Notes: a model not told the origin generated them from the letters alone. DNA of 64,000 bases from Nigrospora sphaerica (GCA_018287875.1 JAGVVL010000002.1:1426001-1490000), one strand, 5' to 3'; numbered from the stretch's first letter, positions 34,675 through 47,374 are shown. Numbers and translations: made by a program.

Positions 34675-34936
34675 CGGATGGACAACGGGGAGGGGGGGCC
34701 ACGCCCGTCGAGGCTGCGTCCAGCGTGCGCGTCGCGAGCGCGTCGTCGCGGCGGCCCCTTGTACATATCGTCGGCGGGACAAGAAAACCCCGCCCGATCG
34801 ATACCCCGTTTACGATAGAAGTATCACGAACGAGGTATTCTGCACAATATGTTCTGTGCATCCATCTTTCCTGTTTTATCCCAGCAGCTACGCTAAGAAG
34901 AGACACCCGCGTCATCTCAGATCTTAGAAGGATAGC

Positions 34937-35335
34937 TTACTCGTGGTCGTTGAATGCCGTGAACCCACCGGTGATTATCACAGCGGGCCGTGCAATATCG
35001 GCGAAGCCTCCAGCCCCAAAGCTTCCCACCGTGGTGAAACCGTTTCGCTCCAATATGGCTTTCGTGTGTTCCGTATAGTCGGGGTCCTGGGCTAACAACC
35101 GGACGCGGTTTGTCTCATCTCGGCGGCGCACTTCGGTAAGGGCCACAGCAATGGAATGCTGGACCATGCCGTCGTCCGCGTCAGACCCCGGACTTCCGCC
35201 GTTTGATGCCATTTGCCTCTCGAACCATTCCGGAGGGTTGGCGACACATATCACCAAGGAACGGGAAGGGGGAGCCGCCGCTGAGGGGGGGAACGAAGTG
35301 GGGCCGATGCTTTCAAGCAAGGCCCATTTGGACAT
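34937..35335 (-). pseudogene. SRR1-like domain protein, probably internally deleted
   Basis: A 132-aa frame on the minus strand, convergent with the transporter. It contains pieces of the SRR1 domain (first described from plant SRR1): a lead-in LVICVANPPEWF, MVQHSIAVALTEVRRR, then RLLAQDPDYTEHTKAILERN and FADIARPAVIIT. In family members I know, roughly 30-40 residues normally separate the DPxYT segment from the final ADIARPA segment; here only about 12 residues (FTTVGSFGAGG) remain, and no GT-AG intron fits. The upstream sequence on this strand does not extend the domain. It may be a decayed gene or a divergent short paralog. Confidence 0.5.
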
Positions 35336-36852
35336 GCATAACCATCTTCATGGTCGCTTTACTGGCCACAAATGCCAAAGGCTCAGGTCATGCATGCCTC
35401 CGATACGACATGGCTTTACCACCACGGTCTCCACCGCAACGTGGCTGTTCCTACGAGGCGCAGAGGTCGGCAACTTGGTCCCACTGATTTCGTTTTGGCG
35501 GTCATGCGGTCACTAGTGATGCTACCGCATTCCGGGTCGGGGGTTCCAACAATTGATAAGACGATATACCGCATTCCGGGTCGGGGGTTCCAACAATTGA
35601 TAAGACGATATACTGTCCCAAGCTCGAGGAGTGGATGGCAGCCAAGGCCGGTGGAGTCGGCCCGTTCTGCGGCCTGTAACTCGATCGCGCTTTCCACAGC
35701 TGCATGGATGGTTGGGGGAGCGTGCCAGTGTTTATTCGGCGGGGTCACCCCACGCGCTCACGCTAACGCAGGTACCGCACGAGTGTACAGAACACGGCCG
35801 GCGGCTGAAGAGGAACGTTGACATGCTCTTTCCCCCGCGCTACTAGGTGTCCCTTTTACACACACACGCCGCCCGTGACGTACTGGGCACAAGCCAGGCC
35901 ATCACCGTTGCCGACGCAAGGCACGGCGCTAACCCTGCCCTCACCCAGTACATCCCACGGCGACATCGTGCTTGCCCGTCCACTGTGGCCTCAACCCCTG
36001 TGGCCGGCTCGGGCAGCGGCGTCGACACCAGCGTCGACAGCGGCCTACAACGTGCCGGTTACGCAAGGCAATACCAGAGCCGTTACGCGGTCCCTGCCCG
36101 AGGGTGCCGTAACGGGGCCTCGTTGCTGCCCCCGAGCTCAACGACGTCCAGCCTCCCAAAATTCCATGCCAAGGTCCCCAAGTCTCTTATCCTCGACGGC
36201 TTGCACACCGGTTTGGTGTTGTGGAGGTTAACGTGCTTCGTTTGTCGTACTTTGTCGTCATCCTCGTACTGACTGTGTAAAGCAGCCTTACAAAGCCGGT
36301 GTTCGTAGACGTGTCGCGACACTGGCGTTGCCGGGTCGCTAATATTACTAGTATGACGGTAGTTAGCAGAGCGTGGACGAAATGACGTACTAGTGTTTCT
36401 CGAAGAGCTTATACAGAGTAAGAATGCAGAGCGAGCTGCATCATCCCACCCTAGGCGGCGTGCGGTTGGTGATATGGAACCCAAAGCTGTAATGCTTTCC
36501 CCCCCTTGTATTCATTCCCCCTTTTTATTACTAATGTACCTACGGTATCTACCGTTGGAGGCGTGTCTGCAGCTATTGGCGCTTCTGCAATGGACTCCTG
36601 ATCGGAAGGGACGTCAAACTTGCCATCTCCACCTCCAGGCGATCCTGAACTGTCATTAGAGTGGGCTGGCTGGACCAGGTGACTTGTTGTTTGCTGCTGG
36701 CGTTGGTGGCGTCGCTGGTGTTGCTGGCAGACCTGCGGCTCGGAGTGATGATGCTTGACTTAGCGCGGTTGTGGTTGCTCAATCCATCGTTCCCCCTTGC
36801 TGTGGTTTATGGAGCGTAGGCCTACGTCGTCGCCAGCGAGTAGCGGTCCGAC
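35336..36852. other. Intergenic region with a tandem duplication
   Basis: No supportable gene in 1.5 kb. It contains a perfect 44-base tandem duplication (35523-35610) and an AT-rich segment around 36260-36560. Confidence 0.55.
35523..35610. repeat. 44-bp tandem duplication
   Basis: Two back-to-back 44-base copies (35523-35566 and 35567-35610), each starting TACCGCATTCCGGGTCGGGG, appear identical base for base, so the duplication is recent. Confidence 0.95.
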
Positions 36853-37573
36853 GTGGCTGACGAGACGCTGGTCCGGGGCCTTTTCCTAGATAACGCGGAC
36901 CGCGTACACCGGCGCGTCGAGGAGCTCGACCGCAGCGCCTGGACCGGCTTCGTCACCAGCTTCTGGTACGATTTCAGCCTGTCTCTCGGATCCTGTGCTT
37001 CGGCATGGACCGAAAGAAGCGCACGTGAACGTTTGCGACGATGGCGAGACCAAGATGAACGTCATGGTAAGCCCCCCCGTCTTCTCTCGTTCCCCTTGAG
37101 TGCCATCGGAGGAAGACTCGCAAACCTTCTTCTTCACCCCAGACCCTCCTCCAGACCGGACGCACCGTGGCCCGTTTCCCGACATTCCCCGTGCACGCCG
37201 ACGACGGCGGTCCGTGACTCGCGCGGTACCGTAACCGATACGTCTACACGTGGTCCTTCTGCGTCAGCCAGCGGGGAAGTTTGCGTCGGTGCTGCGCATC
37301 GCGGGCACGCGTGCCGAGGTCTGTACCCTCCAGCACGTCGATGCCGAGCAGCGCTACCAGGAGGCCCTCGCGCAGCTGGCCACCCGGCGACCGCGCGGGT
37401 TGCGTCAAGCTCCTGTGCGCGCGCGCGCGTTGTAGCCCGACGGCTGCGGCCACTACGGGGCCCGACGACCCCTGGACGACGAGCCGCTAGGCTTGCCCGA
37501 AGAGGACCTGGACGCCTTCACCAAGATCTCCCTCGAACGCGCCGCCGCGGGGCGCACTTATTCGATGTTATAA
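36853..37573 (+). pseudogene. Degraded protein-coding gene, several frameshifts, family uncertain
   Basis: Protein-like segments follow one another on the plus strand but in alternating frames. Frame A opens with MADETLVRGLFLDNADRVHR and RRVEELDRSAWTGFVTSFWY. About 100 bases on, another frame reads SRILCFGMDRKKR. Next come RGTVTD, YVYTWSFCVSQ, then KFASVLRIAGTRAEVC with QHVDAEQRYQEALAQLATRR. The frame then changes for CVKLLCARARC and TTGPDDPWTTS, and again for GLPEEDLDAFTKISLERAAA, which ends in TAA at 37571-37573. Amphipathic, low-Pro composition within each segment and smooth joins across frames indicate a once-intact gene. An intron may explain one break (GT near 37069), but not all. The LCFGM segment vaguely recalls SRR1-type proteins; I would not name a family. 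Confidence 0.55.
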
Positions 37574-37803
37574 GGGTACGTTGCTGAGAAAGCGAATGAA
37601 TGGTGAGGCACACAGGAGCCCGGCTCGGTGCGCCTCCGGGCTTGCGGGCACGAGAACTAGGGCAGGGCCGACTCCATCCTGAATTTGTCTTTCAAATCAC
37701 AAATTCTATCCCCGGTCCTACACCGGGCTCGATCTGCCGCCCGGCAGTTTCGGCTCGTCCGCGACGCCGAGGAGGAACCTGAAAGGATCCAAAGAGTCTA
37801 CCA

Positions 37804-40800
37804 TCATCCAGAGTCAGTCATTTCTTCAATTAGGCGACCGAGATGCAGTTTTAGTTTTGGAGAGCCATAAGCCTGGAATTCTAGAAGCAAGGCCAGATGG
37901 GAGGGAGTGGAACAGGAGGAATTCGGGCTGAAATAGGTAATAAGAAATACCCGATGTTGCTTACAATACATGGCCCCGGCCACCGTGCTGGGGTTCATGG
38001 GCATGTGTGGCCACGTCAACAACAGCGACCAGGTCAAAACGATGACCATGATGCCCAGGATGGCCGTCGTCAACCACGTGCAGGCCATGTGGACGGCCGA
38101 GGCCTGCAGCACCTTGGACGGCACGTTGGCCGACAGCACGGGGAGAAAGTCGGCCAGGATAGCCGTGAAGGCCACTGCGCCCAGGTAGGCGTCGGGGTGA
38201 CGCCTCGTACAGACAGCCCACAGCCCGCTGTACGGGTTGGTCGGCGGGTTCAGGCGCACTGCCTCCTCGATGCTCCGGCCCAGGAGGATCCGGTAGGGAC
38301 TCAGGAACGCGATCGCTACAGGGAGCTCGTGTCAGCAGAGGCTGTGAGTGCCCGCGAAGGATGTGCGGCGAGTTTCGAGCCGCAGACGTACCTGTAAAGA
38401 AACACCACCAATACAGCGATACGAGAACCCCCATGGCCGTAAAGAGAAACCGAACCCCAAATACCTGGCTATCCATGAAGCTTTCGAATCCCGTAGGCCC
38501 GCCGGTGCTGACGTAGACCAGGACGAGCACCAAGACGGCCAGCATGAAGGTGAAGGCCAACAGCCGGCCTCCGACCGTCAAGGCGAAAAAAGGCATCCGT
38601 TTCCGCCGGCGGTTCCACGCGACCGGCTTTGGCGGATTCCTGCCTTTCCGCTCCTTCGAGAGGAGGCTCCCCGCGTCGTTCTGCACCACGACGCCGTACC
38701 GCCAGAGCTCGCCGCTTTGCCAAAACTGGAGCTGGAACCGCCGGCGCCCCAAAGTCTTGACGGCGCTGGCGTGGTTGATGACGCCCTTGTCCGCCTTCAT
38801 GCCCTTGAGCAGACAGGCGAAGCTGTCGTTGGCCGCGAGCCGGCCCATCTCCGCTAGGTTCCAAGGCGGCTTCCGCACCCCTGTCGTCCAGTTCCACAGC
38901 GCGTACCTGGCCGCCGCCGTCAACACCAACATGAGGCAAAGAATGACCAGAACCACGCTCATCAGAGCTGGGAACGCCTCGAGGCTGACCTTGCACCGGC
39001 TCGGGTCCGCGACCGAGCAGTTAGGCCCCTGGACCACCAGGCGTGTCGCCTCGGCGCTGATGGGCACCAGCACCATGTTGGCAAGCACCATCATTCCGGT
39101 CATGGGGAGGAGCACGCGGTGGCGTGAAAGGGATCTGAGCCCGCCGACCAGTCCCCACAGGCCCGTCGTCCGCAAGCAAAGCGAGTCGACCGTCTCCGCA
39201 CCGTGACGCCCGGCCAGGGCGTGGAAGGGCTGGTAGAGCTTGGCGGTTTGGTCCAGGATCCGGACCGGGATGGAGAGAACGACGGCCAGCAGTGTGGGCA
39301 CGATGAGACCGAGGAAGTAGTCGGTCAAGGTGAGGCTCGGTAGCTCCACCGCTTCCGACCCCAGTCTCGAGTCGACTCCCGCCGTGGGCATGACCACGAC
39401 CGTACTGGTCGCCGTCACGGGGCCCCACAGCGTCTCCGTGTGTGTCGCGGTACCGTCATCGTAATAAGTCCGGACATACGGGGTCTGTGTGGCCGTTTGG
39501 GTCACGGTACCCAGGACGCGTCCGTACTTGTCTGTCATTACGCGTGTCACCACTTTCTCGACGTACGTCATGGTGCTCAGCCTCCCCTCGACAGTTGTGG
39601 GCTTCATCTGAATGTTTCCCAGGATCCACGCCGTCCCCGTGGACGTAGGAAACCCCTTTTGATCAGCATAGGTGCTCGTCACCAGTTTCAGGTACTTCGT
39701 GGCCATCATGGTCGCTGTCGGTTGACCGTGTGCATCCGCCAATGTGGCGAACGGGACTTCTGTGACTATATCGTCGGTACCTGTAGGATACTGCAAGGTG
39801 AGCTGCTCCTGTGACACCATGTGCATCACAACATCCAGCGTCTTTTCTGCCACTTTGGTAACGAATAGGCCGCCCGGGCCCTTCGTCGTCCAAGTAGCGG
39901 TCGAGATGGACGTTGAATGTCGCTCCCTGGTTTCTGCGGGCAGAACAACGGTCACAATGGGCGCAACTGCTGTTAAGACCGTCGTGGGCTGCGTTGGGCT
40001 TGGCAATGGTACCATATAAGTCCAAGGTCTGTGTGACGTCGCCGGAAGAGGGCGTTGGGTTGTTTGTGCGGGCACATCAATCCCCTTCGCGACACTGGGA
40101 TGAGGTTGCACAGCGGGACGCGCCGTGTTAGATTCTATGGCAAATGTTTCTATCCATTCCGACCCCGGCTTGGCTTTACTCTCAAATGCGAATGAAGCCG
40201 CTTCCGTACCTGTGCGCCCAGGGGCAACAACAGGTGGTGGCCCAGCATGAGAAGCACCGGCGCCATCTGGACCAGTCGAAGATCCCGACATGGTTAATGG
40301 TGGGCTATGAGGAACTTCGGGCCCCTTAGTACCACTGGCTTTTGTAGGGGTTTTGGGTAACTCCGGCGTGGTCATAGATTCAGTGCTGAGGGCTCCCCCG
40401 GCTAGAGGCGACGCGGTGGGTTCTTTAGCGGGATACGACGTTATAGCGTATGATGGGCGGCCAATTTCCGTCGGTGTGTTGCTATCGATTTTATCAGAGG
40501 CATTCCCGCTCTTCGTCTGTATTGGAGCCACAACGGGCCCTCCCGCCGGATCAGTTGCTTCGGGACTATTGCCACTTTCCGTAAGCGTTGGGGCTCCGAT
40601 GGGCCCTTTCGCAGATCCTATTTCGTCGGGCCTCTTCCCAGTTGTGGTATACGTCGGCGCCGTAGCGGGTTCTCCCGCAACGCCAGTCTCAACCTGCGTC
40701 TTTTCACTCTCGGTGTTTGTAGGGGCCACGACGGGAGCTTCCGGCCTGCTGGTACTCTTCACGCTTTCGGTGTAGGTCGGAGCCGTCGGGCCTCCCGGGT

Positions 40801-42877
40801 TACCAGGGGCCGTCTCACTTCCAGTTTGCTTTGAGGGCGTAGGGTACCCCTGCGGGGGCCTGTTGTCGCTGGACACCGCGCTGCTTTCGGTATCCGTCCG
40901 GCTCGGTACTGGTACAGAAGGACTGGGAGCATCTTTCACGGGTGCAGTTGACACTGGTCCCGCTAGAGAAGTGGGAGTAGGGGCTGGGAGCGGCGTAGGA
41001 CTTTGTGGGCCCTCCTCGGAGATGCTCGTTTGGATCGTGTAGAGGCTGGTCTCCGGTCCGGTCGGTAGGGGCGCTGGCTCTGGAGTTGTTGCTTGATTTG
41101 GGTTAGTAATGGTGTCTTCAGGCGTTCTGTTGGTCCAGGTACTTTCGGGCGTGTCATTAGGGAAACTTGTTTGGGTGGTGAATGGTTTTGTCGGCGCAGG
41201 ACCTTCTCCTGAGGTCGTGATCCGAGACGGGCTCGTGTTGCTGGGCTGAGTGTTTTGAGGAGTTTCCTCAGGAATGTTTGTCTGAGTCGCGATCGGATGT
41301 GTCGAGTGTGGATCCTCTGGGGTCCCAGTGGTGACTGCGGGGGTTTCGCTGGTCAAGGTATTCTTAGGACTCTCCTCAGAGACAGCGGTCTGAGTTGTAA
41401 TGGGGTTTGTCGAAGGCTCCCCCTCAGGGAGGGTTGTTGACGATTCCTCTTTCGAAGGTATTGAAGATGACGACTCTTTCGACGGCGTCGTGTGAGCAGT
41501 AGATGTTCCAGGTTTCATATCGGTCCAGGTATTGTTAGGAGTCTCTCTGGGAATGCTGGTCTGTACTGTGGTTGTCGAAGGAGGATCTTCCTTTGGCGAG
41601 GCGGTCGTATCAATTTGAGGGGTTTCAAGTGTTTTGCTGGTCTCATGTCGGTTAGATGTAGTCTCACTTGTGTCTGTGGATATATTGGATGCTGCCGGGC
41701 TAGATGGCATGGCACCTGCATCGCCTGCTTTGGTGGTCGCGCTGGTCGGTTCAGCCGCGGGCGTTGTCGCTTGCAGACCTGTCGACGATGGGCCAGTTGA
41801 AGTAGGTACTGGTGTGATGGATGTGAATGGAGTGGTTTCCGGTGGGCGAAGAGTAGTCGGTGCCGCTTCTGAGGGTGTTGTGGGCGACTCTTTGGCTGTC
41901 GACAGCATCGATGTGGTGGTTGTCGACGGCGTTAATGTGGTGGTTGCCGATAGCATGGATGTGGTGGTCTCTGACAATTTTGGTGCCGGTAGGCTGGTTG
42001 AATCAGGTGTTCCCGCTGTCGCCGCAAGGCTGTCGGCTATTGACTTCGTGAAAGATGTTGGCAAGGCCTCTGTCGCTGGACTTGTGACTGGCGAAGAACT
42101 AGTCGTTCCGATCCCAATGACGGTGCCGCCTCCGCTTGGTTCTTCTCGTTCACCAAGCGCAGGCAGTTTCGGCATGATCAGACCGCGCGGGCCTCCTGGC
42201 TGTAGACGAGGGCCTCGTTGCGAACCTCGTGCTCTCAAATCAGGCTGGCCGACACCCGGTATCTCTTCGATCGTAACTGAGACCTGAGCGGCATTTGGTA
42301 AGGCCTGAGTCGCGTACTGTGCAAGGCCGACCAAGGCTGCCAGCATCAAGAATAGGATGAGTGAAAAGACCCATCTCAAGGCAAATGGCCTGTAATTCGG
42401 CGCAGGAGGCGGCTCCCGTATCTTGGGTTTCTCAACAACATGCACGCGGGGGATATCTGCGCCGAGAAAGAATTTATCCCGCTGTTCAACCTCGCCGACA
42501 GTCACGTCGGCGGTGACGACGCTTTCTTTTCTGAGACTGGACGGGGCTCGGTGGTAGTTGGGCCTGTAATACTCGACATACGAGCCGGCCTCCAGCTCGT
42601 GGTGGCCGTACTGGGGCGACAGGAAAGCATCCTGCACGGAGCGGGATATGGGAGCGCAGCCGGCATGCTGGAGAGCGGGTTGGGCCTCCAGCTCGTCGTA
42701 CTGGTCCGAAGTCATGGAGGCATGGCGGAGAGCCTGTTGGACATGGCTGCGAAATCGCTCCCTCGCCGTCCATGCTTCGCCAGGCCTGGGCTGATCCTCC
42801 TCGCCGGTCTCGTCGACTTGCTGCAGCGGCGTAAAGCCGCCGCCGCCGAGTCGGCTCTGCGTCAAGGTACGGCGCAT
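37804..42877 (-). CDS. Large DUF3433 membrane protein with mucin-like Ser/Thr stalk
   Basis: A plasma-membrane or wall-spanning protein of unknown function. Minus-strand exons are 42877-38392 and 38315-37804 (76-nt intron), 1665 aa. Residues 1 to about 163 are cytosolic; one TM follows (WVFSLILFLMLAALVGLAQY). About 240-960 is an extended Ser/Thr/Pro-rich, probably O-glycosylated region with 22-residue imperfect repeats. From about 1180 come multiple TM helices with the DUF3433 signature: LTDYFLGLIVPTLLAVVLSI, PFHALAGRHGA, and after the intron AFLSPYRILLGRSIEEA with NPPTNPYSGLW. The family normally continues past the motif VAGAMY into another conserved segment; here the frame after VAGAMYC is unlike the family and stops about 52 codons later, so the C-terminus looks truncated. 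A 37-base GT-AG excision there would also lead to an early stop. Confidence 0.85.
40480..40800 (-). repeat. Imperfect 66-bp (22-aa) coding repeats in the mucin-like stalk
   Basis: Within the DUF3433 protein, consecutive 22-residue units share a GxPxxAPTxTxSG core, for example VAGEPATAPTYTTTGKRPDE, SAKGPIGAPTLTESGNSPEA and PAGGPVVAPIQTKSGNASDK. At least four copies are recognisable; the unit adds Thr/Ser/Pro, as expected for an expandable surface stalk. Confidence 0.75.
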
Positions 42878-44366
42878 TTCCTCAGCCGCAGGGGACGAAC
42901 ATGGTGGGCTGTCTTGTTGGCTTTAGGGGACGTCGTCGACGGTGACAGCCAATGCAGGTTTTCGTCCGCTATCGCACGGTTAGGATAGAAATGAGAGATG
43001 AATATGGATGGCGGTGTTGGTCTGTCTATCCGTCCCCTCATCTATCAACGTATCCGTCCCTCCCCCCAGCCTCTGAAAGAGCTGGATGTGGATGGCCGGC
43101 CCGTTGACTGGCTGGCGGCGGCAGTGTTGGCTCACCACCACCTTGGCGACAGCCATCCATGCCGCATGCATGCATCGACATGGGCGGCGGCAGAAGAAAC
43201 AGCAGCAGCATCGTGCCGTATCGAGCAAGTCGGCGATGTAGGCACAGCCCAACCTAGCTCGGCCCGTCCACTGATCCTCTTGCCCTCCACGAGGTCAAGA
43301 GCCACCCACACCACACTCACACACAGGCTGGCCGTCTTCGCTCGCTGATCCTCACGGCTGACAGACTGGGTATTCCTGACAAGAACAGTCTAGACTATGG
43401 CACGCAAGGAGAAGCAGACGAATGGGAGGTGCAGTCGGAAAGCAGGCTGTTGCTTGGCGGCCCGAAAATATGTCCCCATTAGGACGGGCGGGGTTGTTTG
43501 TTTCTGCACCGATAAATTATTCCCCCATCCGCACACATCGGCTTGTGTTGCGCCGTTTCCCATGGGCATATCATAGGCCGATTGATTCCGCCCGTCAGCG
43601 TCCCGATCCAGGTCGGGCGCACCTGCCATCGCTCGATTCCGTGCCTTTCGTTTGCCTTGTCCTGTCACGTCGGCTGATGCACTCGGGCTGTCACTGCAAC
43701 TGCAACCTTTCCCGTCGTGCTGACGCTATTTTCAGTACCACACGCACCAACTCGCCCCCTTGCACACAAGGGCAGTGCCATCCATACCATGCAGGTCTGA
43801 CAGAAGGCTGGAGGCAATAGGATGGGCAAAATCGAAGGCTCCAGTGCCTTGAGTTGCCTGCGCGAGCAACAGCGACGGCAAGCGAGGCGAGGAACACCAT
43901 GAGACAAACGCATGGGATTCGGGCCGGCTTCCCGGGTCGACCCGCGACGAAGATATGACTCGCACCGGCAGCGTTTGACCTCGATTTCTGCGCTTTCCGG
44001 CGACGCGGGCTCCCGGCGAAGCCATTGGTTGCTTTGCTGTACGCGAGGACAGCTGTTAATACCCCCTTCCTTGTCAAATCCACGAACTCTCTACTTATAA
44101 CACCTGGGACTCCATCTCAGATATTCTGGGGATTAGAGAAAACTAAATGGCTGGTTGGGCAATCGAACCTCGCAACTAAAAATCACATATTACATTTTCT
44201 CGCTTCGATGAGCGCTCTTGGGAGCTCGGTGTTCTCGCGCTTTCATTTCGCCCTCCCTTCAAGTTTCCCGGTTACCAACCATCGCGTTTGGTCTCTCGCC
44301 ATCTCAACGCCACGTCCACCATCAACAAATGCTGGTTCAACGCGCACACCATAGTAAGACTATTCA

Positions 44367-44394
44367 AAGACGTACGCAGAAAGACGTACGCAGA
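44367..44394. repeat. 14-bp tandem repeat
   Basis: Two perfect adjacent copies of AAGACGTACGCAGA, in an AT-richer intergenic island. Confidence 0.9.
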
Positions 44395-47374
44395 ATAAGT
44401 CTCCCGGTCCTGCTAATGTCCCTGTACGATATTCCGGGTTCTCTCTTATGACGGTTGGAAAGGGGGCGCACATTGCAATCTAACCACCCACCTCCCTCCA
44501 TATCCCCCTTGCTGCTCACCGTTCGAACCTAATGGCCCGTATGGCTGAGGACTGGCAGCAAACACCGGTTCGCGGGATTCTGCTCTATCCAACATTGGTA
44601 GTATATACAGGGCAACCGAGAGACTCGGCACATCGCTCCTTACAGCTAGGGATTGCGCCGAGTCCATTCGCCCTCGACCACTTTCACCAACCTCTCCCTA
44701 TATCTTGAACAATCCAACCAGTGATCTGGTTTTCGCTCAAAATTAATGTTCCCAACCGCCTTGTTCATGTCTTCTCCTTTCTGGGGAAGGATGGAGTGGA
44801 TGTCCACTGTTCTGCTACGGCAGACACATCTCCACGCCGGCTCAGTTCTCGCCTTTCCCGAACTAAGTATCTGACCATGGCCTTTCCCATCATATTACGG
44901 CTGCTACCAGACCCTCATACCATGTCGGCGGGGTCCAGAAGGGAGCGTAGCAGAGCAAGAAAATATCTTCTCCTACCTCGCCCATCGGCCGCCTCAGTGT
45001 AAGCTCCGGCACCAGCCCGGCCAGTGTTGGTTTGACATGATAGCTCAAGAGGCAGGACAAAAAAATACAATTGTACCTATCCAGAGACGAAAAAGTATCC
45101 ATCGGCCGCCCGGTCCTATCAATAACATACAATAGGCCCATCAAAAGTACCAAGTAGCCAGGTTCATTGCCTAGTTGCGATTCAAAATAGAGTATAGAAA
45201 TTCGGAGTAGCCCAAGCCAAAGGAAAATCACAGGCATGTCATGAGCATGGCTCTCAATGTCCCGCTACCGTCCCTATACAGATAGCCTTTCTTTCAGTCA
45301 GCACTGACATGCAAACCGACCGGCAAAAGATGCTGGTGGCGGGATCTACTTCTTTCGAGAAGGCAGCGGCCCTCGTAATAGCGGACGATTCTGTGCGCGT
45401 CCCGCAGGGACGGCTCCACGTGCCGTCTAGCGCAACCCGGGCCTGACCTTGCCTTCGTCACTAATCATGCGGCATAGTGAGACACTTCAGGCGTGCCGTG
45501 GATTTTGGCATTCAATACGAAACCGGTACGAATTATGGTGACGCTGTAATATGTCGGCAGGGGGGAGGGGGCCTGGTACAGGACAGCAGATGGAAAGGGG
45601 ACGATAGCAGTCTTCACCAAGCATGTGTAATCGAAAGGGTCACGTCGATGTACAAAATGTTTTAGTCCGCCCCCCCTATCGCCCAGCAAAGCCCACAGTG
45701 CGGGGGCAGTGGATATGTTCCCCATCCGGTGCCTCCTCAGGCCGCGAGCCTTCAGCCCAGCCCAGGCCCAGCACGTATCCGGGCTATTTACCATCCGACC
45801 AGTGGAATTGAGAATCCTTGGGACGACAAAGCACAGCCATCCCCCTTGACCCGGGGGTCAAATAACAGACGCCCAAGCAGCTCACCTCGGAGCCTCTCCT
45901 TATCCCAAACCGCACCATGCGTCTTCCTCCTCACCAAGCAGCGTGCTGTACTTGCCCCTTATATGCTCCTGTCCGGCTTTCCAGACTCCCGCAACGTCAC
46001 GGCTATAGGCCCCGCCGGCCAAGACAAGGTAATCACGGCAGTCAGCGTAATCGTAGCAGAACGGATCTGGAGCCGCAGGCTTGGTGAAGGCTCATTTCAT
46101 CTTCTTATTCATCGCCTGTCCGGCCCCAGACAAGCAAGCGTAACACGCGCAGGGGATGCCGGGCCTTGATTCGGACGCGTCCGCACACAAGGGAAGCAGG
46201 GAGACCGATACAACCCATCTGTGTCTGGTATAGACAACGGACCGAAGTCCGCCGTAGTAATAAAAAGGTCCTCCGGGTGGCAATGGTGCCGTTCCGGGAT
46301 CGGGCGGCACCAAGGGCCCACCAGGGGTCCTTTGGGCATGCCTTCCCCTAGTCGAGCATGCCTCAGCCCAAGGCAACCCAGTCGCCCTACACGAGGAGGG
46401 GAGACGGCCGAGCGTCGGGTCAGCGATCGATCCTTCCAACAATTCTCAGGGTTGTGCCGTGTTGCCTCTGTAGGGGAAGGGGGGGTTCAAGCTCGGTACG
46501 ACTCCACCGAGCACTCTTGGCTTCCTGACTGCCCGACAGGGCGCCTCTTCCCCCGTACCAAGGAGCGGACATATACGGATCTGCGCGAGATGGGCCAGAA
46601 GGAATCGAAACGGGGCTTTTACCCCCCCTCCCGGTAGGCGCAGGCACACACATGCTCTGATACTCACGTGCATCGGTACCTCTGGCTCGGTGGCTGCAGA
46701 GTTGCAGATTGAGCCAGGGACAAGATGGGCGGCGATATCCGAATGGGGGTCTTGCGAGCTCCCATCGACCACTGCCACGTCCAGAGCACGTTACCACACT
46801 AGGGAGAGAACCTGACGAAAAAAAAGGCCAGGTAAGAATTACTCAAACCAACGTTCCACGTCTGATTATGGTTAGAAAGCATGCTTCTGCGTGCACCCAG
46901 TAGCGATACCCGGCGCATGCACGCCGGCGAGGGACATGGGACCGTCCGACTCGTGCGCAGTCGGGTGATTCGATTCCTCATTGCACCATTTCGGCAGACA
47001 CAGGGTGTCACGCTTTGGGGGCAACCCCACCTCCTTACCCCCAGGCCCGAAGGCGGCTGTACGCGTGTTGACGCAGGCGATGGGCAGGCATCTCGATGGG
47101 TGTGTCCGGCGGTTACGCGCGGCTGTGATGGTGAAAAGCACCACGCGCGGAGGGGCGAATGGGGCGGGACGAGACACTGCAGCAGGGCCCTATGACACTG
47201 GGGTCGCCCGTGGTGTTTCGTGGGTGCAACGGGCTCAGCTGCCGCAGAGCTTGGTATCTGTTGATGGCCGTCGGGGGCTTCGGACGACTCGGGCCTGGAC
47301 GCTCACGAACCGGTGGCCAATGGCAGCCCGGCCTCTTCGCCAACAACACCAGGGGCCCTCGCCCAACGGCCCCC

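Noticed and set aside
43691..44083. 130-codon minus-strand frame with a hydrophobic VFLASLAVAVARA segment
   Set aside because: The hydrophobic stretch is internal rather than N-terminal, the flanks are basic low-complexity sequence, and no homology is recognised.
44150..44190. tRNA-like GGTTCGATTGCC on the minus strand
   Set aside because: The T-stem fails to pair and no D-arm or acceptor stem is present.
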